From: a virus | Length of the DNA: 48,780 bases | Virus record (IMG/VR): IMGVR_UViG_3300025093_000034 | Coordinates: 1 to 48,780 of that record | Direction: 5' to 3' (one strand) | Part shown: piece after piece, positions 42,499 through 48,780 of the stretch | Layout of the letters: every line of letters begins with the position of its first letter | How positions within the stretch are numbered: the stretch's first letter is position 1 | Position numbers and translations under genes: made by a program | Notes under the pieces: generated by a model | The model's database searches: none | What the model was told of the DNA's origin: nothing | Seen by the model: only the letters and a program-made list of their open reading frames with translations

Positions 42499-43797
42499 AT
42501 GAGTGAAGAACTAAAAGAGGAAACTCAAGTACAAGATTCTACAACGGTAGAAGAAGTAGATGTAAATATTGATGAAATCTTTGGAAATGTAGGAGCAGAA
42601 AATGTGATGCTTCCTACAGAAGAAGAAGAAAAACAAAAAACAATTTTTTCTAAAAAGGAAGAATTTGACCCAACGTTCATTGACAAGACTGAAACTGAAA
42701 CTAAAACTGAAACTGAAGAGGGAAAACCATTAACAGATGAAGAGAAAATTGCTTCAACTCCTGATTCTGTAGTAGAAGAAGCTTTATCTGAACTAGATGA
42801 TGCAATAACTGCAGAGGAAGAAGGAGAGACAAGAACGGGTAGACCTAAAATGGATAAGAGTGGTCTAGTTGATCTAGCTCAAAAAATGATTGATGAAGGA
42901 ACTCTTTTTGGATTTGATGATGAGAAACCTTTAGATGAGTATACTACTAAAGACTTTAGAGAATTATTTGAAGCTAACTTTCAAGAAAGAGAAGCTCAGA
43001 TAAGAGAAAATACACCTAAAGAATTTTTTAATTCTCTTCCTCAAGAACTACAAGTAGCAGCTAAATATGTAGCTGATGGTGGTCAAGATTTGAAAGGTCT
43101 TTTCAGAACTCTTTCTCATGTAGAGGAAGTTCTTGAATTAGATCCAGAAAATAAAAATCATCAAGCTCAAATTGCTAGACAATATTTAACAGCTACAAAT
43201 TTTGGAACTCCTGAGGAAATAGAACAAGAAATTGAAGATTGGGCTGATATTGAAAAGTTAGGGCAAAAAGCCAAGCAATTTAAACCAAAGCTTGACAAAA
43301 TGCAAGAGAGCATTGTTGCAAAACAATTAGCTGATCAAGAAGAAAAGAAAGCTCAACAAGAGCGAGCAGCCAAAGAATATATGGATAATGTATACAATAC
43401 TCTTTCAGAAGGTTCATTAGGAGAACTTAAATTAGATAGAAAGATTCAAAATCATTTATACTCTGGTTTGGTTCAACCAAATTATCCTTCTATTTCAGGT
43501 AAGCCTACTAATTTATTAGGTCACTTACTTGAAAAGTATCAGTTTGTAGAACCAAGACATGATCTTATTGCAGAAGCTTTGTGGTTGCTTTCTGATCCAG
43601 ATGGATATAAACAAAAAGTGAAAAGTCTTGGAGGTCAGGAAGCTGTAGAAGATACAGTAAGAAAACTTAAAACAGCTCAGTCTAAAAAGATTAGTTCTTC
43701 TTCTCAGGAAACATCACAAGGTGATTCTAGAGGAAAAAGTCCTAAAGCACAAAAAACCACAGTAAAAAGAACAAATAATATGTTCAAAAGATTTTAA
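42499..43797 (+). CDS. Putative scaffold protein
   Basis: 432 aa, very acidic and low-complexity at the start (TETETKTETEEGK), helical in the middle and basic at the end (TTVKRTNNMFKRF). Such charge polarity with an acidic N-terminus and basic C-terminus is typical of capsid scaffolds. It sits directly before the capsid gene. No protease motif seen. Confidence 0.65.
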   Translation: MSEELKEETQVQDSTTVEEVDVNIDEIFGNVGAENVMLPTEEEEKQKTIFSKKEEFDPTFIDKTETETKTETEEGKPLTDEEKIASTPDSVVEEALSELDDAITAEEEGETRTGRPKMDKSGLVDLAQKMIDEGTLFGFDDEKPLDEYTTKDFRELFEANFQEREAQIRENTPKEFFNSLPQELQVAAKYVADGGQDLKGLFRTLSHVEEVLELDPENKNHQAQIARQYLTATNFGTPEEIEQEIEDWADIEKLGQKAKQFKPKLDKMQESIVAKQLADQEEKKAQQERAAKEYMDNVYNTLSEGSLGELKLDRKIQNHLYSGLVQPNYPSISGKPTNLLGHLLEKYQFVEPRHDLIAEALWLLSDPDGYKQKVKSLGGQEAVEDTVRKLKTAQSKKISSSSQETSQGDSRGKSPKAQKTTVKRTNNMFKRF

Positions 43798-43827
43798 ATT
43801 AGTAAACAATAAAAACAAAATAGAAAA

Positions 43828-45447
43828 ATGGCAACTCCAGTTTTAAACAATGGTATCTTTCTACGGGATACAGCGTACAACGCAAGCTCACACGTAGACT
43901 CTTACCACTTGGTTAACATGTTAAAGGATGCAGAACCAATGGACCTTGGTCCAGTAGATCTTTGGGCTATGGCTCAAAAGGTGGAAATGCCCCTTTATCA
44001 AATGTCTAGCTTTGGTGGTAAAAATGTAATTGAAGTAGATAATGCTCGTGGAGAGTACAAGTGGCAAACTCCTGTATCTAGGGATCTTCCTTATATTATT
44101 GAGGATATTGATCCAACTTTAGGTGATACTAGAGGTGCTGATGGTAATACTTTCCGTATTAAGATGAGCTGCAGAGAATTTGGACATGGTGATATCATTA
44201 CTTATGACAAATACAATGGAGCTGAACTTTACATTACTGATGAGGATATTCTTCCTGTAGGTGATGGGTTTATCTATACTGTGCAGATGGTTAACAATAA
44301 TAACGCTGCAACTTTTGATTCACGTTTCTTAGCTAATGGAACTAAGTACTTTAGAAAAGGTTCTGCTAGAGGAGAATACGGTGAAAGATTTTCTGATATT
44401 TCAACAGGAACTGGTTTCCGTGAATTCTACAATTATGTAGGTGGAGCTGAAGCTCATGTTCATTACTCTATCTCTTCTCGTGCAGATTTGATGATTAAAG
44501 GAGGAATGAATGCAGATGGTACAGTACCTGTAACAGAAATTTGGAGAACATCTGGGGATGCTATGAATCCTTCTGTAGCTTCATTAGAAGATATGGTTAA
44601 AGTCATGGGTAAAGATAAAGTAAAGAGAGCTTTTGATAATGGTGATCTTTCTAGATCTTTCTTAACTCAAATGGAAGCTGCTCACTTGACTAAAGTTGCT
44701 AACGACATTGAGTCTTACCTAATGTGGGGACAAGGTGGTAGAGTTAGACAAGATGGTCCAGATGATTTAAGACTTTCTGTAGGTCTTTGGCAACAGCTTG
44801 ACAACTCTTTCAAAAGAGTATATAACAAAAATAACTTTAACTTAGATTTATTCCGTTCTGAGATTTACAACTTCTTTAATGGTAAAGTTGAATTCCAAGG
44901 TCCAGATCCAAACAGACAATTAATTGTTCAAACTGGTATGGGTGGAATGAGAATGGTAAATGAAGCTATCAAGAGAGAAGCAGTTGCTTCAGGTCTTGTA
45001 ATTCAAGCTGCTGATATAGGTGCAATCACTGGTCAAGGAATGGACTTGAACTTTGGATTTGCTTATACTAGCTACGTTATTCCTTTCCTTGCTAATGTTA
45101 AGTTTGTACTTAACCCAGCATTTGATAACGTTAATACAAATGATATTGAGAACCCAATCATTGATGGATTCCCATTATCTTCTTACTCATTCATTATCTT
45201 TGACATCACTGATAATACTAATGATAATATCTTCTTATTGAAGTTATCTTGGGATAATCAATTGAAGTGGTGGTATCAAAATGGTACTATGGACTATATG
45301 GGCCGTAGTCAAGGATTCCAGTCTTCTGGACAATTTAATGGATATCGAGTAATGATGTCTCAAACAATGCCTGCAATTTGGGTTAAAGATCCAACTAAGG
45401 TATTGAAGATTGTTATGAGAAACCCAGTTACTGGCGGATCATTCTAA
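43828..45447 (+). CDS. Major capsid protein
   Basis: 539 aa, an HK97-type layout by position and composition: acidic N-terminal arm, beta-rich body, C-terminus KVLKIVMRNPVTGGSF. Its nucleotide sequence uses more C-ending codons than its neighbours (TTC, AAC, CGT), as highly expressed genes do. A strong terminator follows 19 nt after the stop, limiting the run-on. GroES-like and scaffold genes would help it fold and assemble. Confidence 0.75.
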   Translation: MATPVLNNGIFLRDTAYNASSHVDSYHLVNMLKDAEPMDLGPVDLWAMAQKVEMPLYQMSSFGGKNVIEVDNARGEYKWQTPVSRDLPYIIEDIDPTLGDTRGADGNTFRIKMSCREFGHGDIITYDKYNGAELYITDEDILPVGDGFIYTVQMVNNNNAATFDSRFLANGTKYFRKGSARGEYGERFSDISTGTGFREFYNYVGGAEAHVHYSISSRADLMIKGGMNADGTVPVTEIWRTSGDAMNPSVASLEDMVKVMGKDKVKRAFDNGDLSRSFLTQMEAAHLTKVANDIESYLMWGQGGRVRQDGPDDLRLSVGLWQQLDNSFKRVYNKNNFNLDLFRSEIYNFFNGKVEFQGPDPNRQLIVQTGMGGMRMVNEAIKREAVASGLVIQAADIGAITGQGMDLNFGFAYTSYVIPFLANVKFVLNPAFDNVNTNDIENPIIDGFPLSSYSFIIFDITDNTNDNIFLLKLSWDNQLKWWYQNGTMDYMGRSQGFQSSGQFNGYRVMMSQTMPAIWVKDPTKVLKIVMRNPVTGGSF

Positions 45448-45466
45448 TCCAAACAATAAACTCATA

Positions 45467-45500
45467 AAAGGGGGAGGAAAAATCCTCTCCCTTTTTTTTT
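45467..45500 (+). terminator. Rho-independent terminator after capsid gene
   Basis: A 12-bp stem (AAAGGGGGAGGA with TCCTCTCCCTTT, one G-T) with an AAAA loop and ten-T tail region. The strongest terminator in the plus arm. Confidence 0.92.
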
Positions 45501-45527
45501 AATAACCAACAATAAAAACCAAAACCA

Positions 45528-46547
45528 ATGGCAAAAGAAACATTTACAATGGTGGAAACACCAGTAGCAGACAAACAGTCTAAGATTAGTATCAGACCTT
45601 ATTTTGATGCAAGAAGAGAGAATATGGGTCTAGAAAATTATGGACTAAGTTTATTTGATGGAGTAAAACATCAAGAACAATTAGCATGTCTAGAGATTAA
45701 TGGAATCAATAGATATCTTACAGGATTAAATGAATTTGCTCCTGAAGTTAAAAAACTATCAAATGAAGCTAAAGAAGCTAAAGTAAAACAAATTAGAGCA
45801 GCAGTAGCTGATCTAGAAGCAGAGTTAGCATCTAACATTATAGATCCAGAAGATAAAGATTTTTGGAATAAAGTTAAATTGCTAAAACCTGATAACTCAG
45901 AATTCTGGAATAAGATAGACATTAAAGTAGGAAATGAGCCAATATTCTTAAATATGAATGATCCTTATGACAGAATTAAACTTTATGCAATTGAAGCAGG
46001 AGGCTTTTCTTTAATTGCTAAAAGTTATGATGATGCAAAAGCAAAACCAAAAGCTCCTAAGTTTTATTTAGATAAAGAAGAAGTTACTGTATCTAGTAGA
46101 ACAGAGTATAAAAAACTTAGAAACAAAGCACTATCAGAACTACAAAAGTTGTTTGATAAAAATAGTACTAAACTATTCTATGTAGCAAAAGTTGTAGATG
46201 CTAGTAGTACGCAATATAAAAAGTCCACTCCTTTAGATATTTTATATGAAAATATGGATATGCATATTCATGGAGATGGTGCAGAAAGTAACATGGAAAG
46301 AGCTGTTACTGGATTTATAGAAGTTGTTAATTCTGATATGGAAACATTGAAAATTAGAGCTATTGTAAAAGATTCAGCATTCTTTAAATATATTGTTACT
46401 AAAAGTGATGGACATATTTATCATAATAAGAAGAATGTTCTACTTGGAAGAAATGTTTCTGATGTAGTAGAATATTTGAAGAATCCTCTTAATGAAGATA
46501 TATTAGATGATTTAACTAAGTCCTGCGAAAAATATTGGAGAAGTTAA
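45528..46547 (+). CDS. Hypothetical structural protein after capsid
   Basis: 339 aa, acidic-basic mix, helical in the middle (EAKEAKVKQIRAAVADLEAE) and beta at the end. No membrane span. Located next to the capsid gene; may be a head completion or internal protein. Not recognised. Confidence 0.6.
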   Translation: MAKETFTMVETPVADKQSKISIRPYFDARRENMGLENYGLSLFDGVKHQEQLACLEINGINRYLTGLNEFAPEVKKLSNEAKEAKVKQIRAAVADLEAELASNIIDPEDKDFWNKVKLLKPDNSEFWNKIDIKVGNEPIFLNMNDPYDRIKLYAIEAGGFSLIAKSYDDAKAKPKAPKFYLDKEEVTVSSRTEYKKLRNKALSELQKLFDKNSTKLFYVAKVVDASSTQYKKSTPLDILYENMDMHIHGDGAESNMERAVTGFIEVVNSDMETLKIRAIVKDSAFFKYIVTKSDGHIYHNKKNVLLGRNVSDVVEYLKNPLNEDILDDLTKSCEKYWRS

Positions 46548-46569
46548 ATTAAATTAAAAAATAGAAATT

Positions 46570-46788
46570 ATGGCAAGATGTATGAAATGTGGCGGAGGTC
46601 ACAAATATAAAAAAGGAGGATCATCATTTCCTGATCTTACAGGAGATGGTAAAGTAACTTATGCTGATGTTCTCAAAGGTAGAGGTGTATTTAGAAATGG
46701 TGGAGCAAGTTTAGAAACTGGTATGATGAAGTATGGAGGATCTTGCGGTAAAAAAATGAAGTATAATAGAATAACTAATTCTTTTTAA
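46570..46788 (+). CDS. EF-hand-like small protein
   Basis: 72 aa. DLTGDGKVTYADVLKGRG (about 22-39) is a dockerin/EF-hand calcium loop; flanks are Gly/Lys/Met-rich with four Cys (CMKCGGG and GGSCGKK). Such tiny proteins with DLTGDGKVT recur in marine phages. Role unknown, probably virion-associated. Confidence 0.65.
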   Translation: MARCMKCGGGHKYKKGGSSFPDLTGDGKVTYADVLKGRGVFRNGGASLETGMMKYGGSCGKKMKYNRITNSF

Positions 46789-46790
46789 TC

Positions 46791-47030
46791 ATGGCAAATA
46801 ATAAAATGATGTATACCAAAGGCGGCCCAACTAAAATGATGATGGGTGGTAAAGTAATGCCTAAGTACAGTAATAACCCTAATTCTATTCAAGGAAGAAT
46901 GCTTATGAATGGTGGTATGGTAAATTCATACATGTCAGGAGGAGTTATGAAAGGTGATAAAATGATGAAAGGTGGAGAATATAGAAGAGGAGGAGTTACA
47001 AAAATTATGAAGAAGAGATCTTATAAATGA
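46791..47030 (+). CDS. Gly/Met-rich small protein
   Basis: 79 aa, full of Met and Gly (KMMMGGKVMPKYS, MNGGMVNSYMSGG) with basic end. Low complexity. Perhaps a flexible decoration or internal protein. Not recognised. Confidence 0.6.
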   Translation: MANNKMMYTKGGPTKMMMGGKVMPKYSNNPNSIQGRMLMNGGMVNSYMSGGVMKGDKMMKGGEYRRGGVTKIMKKRSYK

Positions 47031-47254
47031 TAAAAATAACTAACATGAATAAGAAAGAAATGAGACAGTTTGAAGTGCAATCTGCAATGAGCACTTTACA
47101 AAGAGCTGAAGAAATAAAAAAGGATTCAAAGTTAATGGCTGATGTAAGAAAAGCTGCTATGGATGAAGTTAAAAAACTTCAGTCTTTAGCAGGAGGATCT
47201 GCAGCTTCAGCTAAAAGAACTTTACCAAGAAGAAAAACTCTTAAACGCAAATAA
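47027..47254 (+). CDS. 75-aa helical basic protein
   Basis: Overlaps the previous stop by 4 nt; an inner start at 47045 is also possible. Helical (FEVQSAMSTLQRAEEIKKDS), then a basic tail (AKRTLPRRKTLKRK). Likely nucleic-acid binding. Confidence 0.6.
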   Translation: MIKITNMNKKEMRQFEVQSAMSTLQRAEEIKKDSKLMADVRKAAMDEVKKLQSLAGGSAASAKRTLPRRKTLKRK

Positions 47255-47265
47255 ACTTTGAAGCT

Positions 47266-47556
47266 ATGGCTTATAAAAAACAAGATGGTGGTCCTATAAA
47301 AGATCTTATAGAACAATATAAAACAACTGTTCCTACTGTTACTAAAGCAATTTTTGCAGCAGGTGCAGATGCTTTAGCAAATACGGCTCTTAACAAGTCT
47401 ATACAAAATATTAGAGAAATTAATAAGATTAGAAAAGCTAATCCAGGTATGACTCGTAAACAAGCTAAAGAAAAAAAGAAGAAACAAGAAAACAATCCTT
47501 TGGGTATAAAAGGAATGGGTGGTTCTTGGACTAGATCATCTAAAATGACAAAATAA
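47266..47556 (+). CDS. 96-aa basic protein
   Basis: Middle helix with alanines (AIFAAGADALANTALNKSI), Lys-rich C-terminal half (KQAKEKKKKQEN). Part of the small basic gene run. Not recognised. Confidence 0.6.
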   Translation: MAYKKQDGGPIKDLIEQYKTTVPTVTKAIFAAGADALANTALNKSIQNIREINKIRKANPGMTRKQAKEKKKKQENNPLGIKGMGGSWTRSSKMTK

Positions 47557-47562
47557 TAAGTT

Positions 47563-47754
47563 ATGCCTAATACTACAAATCCTACAAAAGTTTTAAAGTT
47601 CTTTAGAGATGCTAATCTAGAAAGAATGAAAAGAGGGGGAAGTAAAAAAGATGCTTGTTATCGTAAAGCTAAAGCAAAGTATAGAGTTTTTCCATCAGCT
47701 TATGCTAGCGGATACATTGCAAAATGTAGAAAACGTAGAGGAAAAATTAAGTAA
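47563..47754 (+). CDS. 63-aa basic protein with CYRKAKAKY motif
   Basis: NTTNPTKVLKFFR start, shared with the 89-aa protein at 34439, then DACYRKAKAKYRVFPSAYAS, a motif widespread in phage small proteins. Two Cys. Unknown; the shared N-terminus hints at a common target. Confidence 0.65.
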   Translation: MPNTTNPTKVLKFFRDANLERMKRGGSKKDACYRKAKAKYRVFPSAYASGYIAKCRKRRGKIK

Positions 47755-48023
47755 TGGCAGTTAGAAAAACAGCTAAAGGTCTTGCACTTAAAAGGTGGTT
47801 TAAAGAAAAATGGAAGGACGAGAAAGGTAATCCTTGTGGTTCTGACAAAAATAAAAAAACTAAAAAGTGTAGACCAACTAAAAAGGTTTCAAAAAAGACT
47901 CCTAGAACTTGGGGGTCTTTATCTAAGTCAGAAAAATCTAAAGTTGTAGCTGAAAAGAAAAGAGTAGGTATGGGCAAAAGAACTAGCTCTTTAAAAAAAA
48001 GAAAAACTAAAAAGAAAAAGTAA
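47754..48023 (+). CDS. DUF5872-like basic protein
   Basis: 89 aa. ALKRWFKEKWKDEKGNPCGS is the hallmark of the phage family DUF5872, followed by a Lys-rich tail (KKRKTKKKK). Overlaps the previous stop by 1 nt. Function unknown; perhaps DNA-binding in the head. Confidence 0.7.
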   Translation: MAVRKTAKGLALKRWFKEKWKDEKGNPCGSDKNKKTKKCRPTKKVSKKTPRTWGSLSKSEKSKVVAEKKRVGMGKRTSSLKKRKTKKKK

Positions 48024-48208
48024 TGGCATACGCAAAAAAAATGGCAACTAAAGCAGGTAAGTATAAAGCAGGTGGTGCTAAAAAAACATTTAAAGCACAT
48101 CCTATGTATAGCAAGTCTGGTAAGATGGTTATGGCTAAAAAAATGGCTGACCATTTGCGTTTAAAAAAACTTGGTTATACTCACACTAAACCTAAAAAGA
48201 AAAAGTAA
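48023..48208 (+). CDS. 61-aa Lys-rich protein
   Basis: Lys/Ala/Gly-rich throughout (KMATKAGKYKAGGAKK); ends KPKKKK. One-nucleotide overlaps on both sides. Not recognised. Confidence 0.6.
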   Translation: MAYAKKMATKAGKYKAGGAKKTFKAHPMYSKSGKMVMAKKMADHLRLKKLGYTHTKPKKKK

Positions 48209-48489
48209 TGGCTACTACTAAGAAAAAAAGTCCCGCTTGGACTAGGAAAGCTGGTAAAAGTAAATCTGGAGGTTTAAATGCTAAAGGAAGAGCTTCTTAC
48301 AGAAAAGCAAATCCTGGTAGTAAATTAGCAGCACCCGTTACTGAAAAAGATCCTAAAGGTAAAAGAGCTAAAAGAAAGAAATCTTTTTGTGCCAGAATGA
48401 AAGGCATGAAGAAAAAAATGACAGGATCTAAAAAAGCAAATGACCCTAATTCAAGAATTAATAAGTCCCTTAGAAAGTGGAGATGTTAA
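48208..48489 (+). CDS. DUF6321-like basic protein
   Basis: 93 aa. SPAWTRKAGKSKSGGLNAKG and then KKSFCARMKGMKKKM, ending INKSLRKWRC, is the whole pattern of the phage family DUF6321. Strongly basic. Role unknown, but highly conserved among aquatic phages. Confidence 0.8.
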   Translation: MATTKKKSPAWTRKAGKSKSGGLNAKGRASYRKANPGSKLAAPVTEKDPKGKRAKRKKSFCARMKGMKKKMTGSKKANDPNSRINKSLRKWRC

Positions 48490-48491
48490 TT

Positions 48492-48508
48492 TTTTGTATA
48501 TTATAGTA
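48492..48508 (+). promoter_or_regulatory. AT-rich motif copy
   Basis: TTTTGTATATTATAGTA, best copy of the motif; ends in the ATG of a 21-codon frame. Probably drives genes beyond the window. Confidence 0.45.
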
Positions 48509-48573
48509 TGAACAAATTTTATAAAGAACCAGAAGAGGAAGATGATCAAATTTTTATCTACTGGGATTATTAA
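48508..48573 (+). CDS. 21-aa acidic microORF
   Basis: MNKFYKEPEEEDDQIFIYW and a stop shortly after. It is acidic among basic neighbours and 3 nt before the next start; could be a leader peptide or chance. Confidence 0.3.
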   Translation: MNKFYKEPEEEDDQIFIYWDY

Positions 48574-48576
48574 AAA

Positions 48577-48780
48577 ATGGCAACCAAGAAAAAATTAAAT
48601 ATTAAAAAGGCAATTAAGAAACCTGGTTCTCTTACAGCAACAGCAAAGAGACAGGGTGGATATGATACCAAAAATAAAAGAATTAAAAAATCTTGGTTAA
48701 GAGAAAAAGCAAAAGGTTCAGGTAAAACTGCTCAACGTGCAAGGTTTGCAATTACATTAGGTAAACTAAGAAAAAAGAAA
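48577..48780 (+). CDS. Lys-rich small protein (cut by window edge)
   Basis: At least 68 residues without a stop: KKPGSLTATAKRQGGYDTKN and then KTAQRARFAITLGKLRKKK at the edge. Belongs to the same set of small basic phage proteins. The end is outside the window. Confidence 0.65.
   Translation, partial: MATKKKLNIKKAIKKPGSLTATAKRQGGYDTKNKRIKKSWLREKAKGSGKTAQRARFAITLGKLRKKK

Noticed and set aside
1-48780. Integrase, transposase or attachment site
   Set aside because: No tyrosine or serine recombinase, no transposase and no tRNA-end duplication were found.

Overview
The window looks like about 49 kb of a tailed, probably lytic, AT-rich bacteriophage that infects a member of the Bacteroidota, most likely a marine or aquatic flavobacterium. 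What points to the host: start codons follow A-rich leaders without Shine-Dalgarno sequences; three promoters match the Bacteroidota -7 box TAnnTTTG; one gene encodes a secreted protein with the module typical of type IX secretion substrates; and the only tRNA reads AGA, the favoured Arg codon of AT-rich genomes. The gene set (DnaB helicase, TOPRIM primase, SF2 helicase, uracil-DNA glycosylase, PD-(D/E)XK nuclease and HU/IHF-like protein beside the terminase, unimolecular spanin) resembles crAss-like phages and related Bacteroidota podoviruses. That placement is inference. No integrase, excisionase or lysogeny repressor is visible.

Layout. (1) 1-17109, minus strand: a dense replication, repair and host-interaction arm with short overlaps between genes. 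It holds a MoxR-type ATPase (cut by the window edge), a vWA/metallopeptidase protein, a GIY-YIG-like nuclease, primase, a candidate ssDNA-binding protein, a Sak4-like ATPase, DnaB, UDG, many small unknowns, tRNA-Arg(UCU), a radical-SAM protein like spore photoproduct lyase, a DnaA-domain-IV-like protein, a ClpS-like adaptor, an SF2 helicase, a ParB-like protein and an HNH protein. One gene (7194-7529) runs on the opposite strand behind its own host-type promoter. (2) 17110-22245: an unusual locus, also minus strand. It holds a 613-aa protein with a TerD-like region, a stretch of about 900 nt with no ORF but many perfect hairpins and an interleaved pseudoknot (a candidate large ornate non-coding RNA), and an array of small transcription units. 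The units are separated by strong terminators and marked by six copies of a 20-bp element, CA-N4-AAGT-N4-GGCTAG on the plus strand. (3) 22246-34708, plus strand: a secreted protein, a GroES-like co-chaperonin, a tail fibre and receptor-binding block (collagen-like, LamG and beta-helix proteins), a metallophosphoesterase and a lysis cassette (holin-like proteins, u-spanin, amidase). (4) 34793-48780, plus strand: small DNA-binding proteins, nuclease, terminase, portal, scaffold, major capsid protein, then a run of tiny Gly/Met-rich or Lys-rich proteins that continues past the window.

How it may work together: host-type promoters probably drive early or individually controlled genes. A second AT-rich motif (core TATATTATA) precedes the secreted-protein, lysis, scaffold/capsid and distal small-protein genes and could be a later class. 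The CTAGCC elements may be a third signal, private to the RNA-rich locus. The most novel parts are the large structured RNA with its TerD-like neighbour and the repeated-element array.
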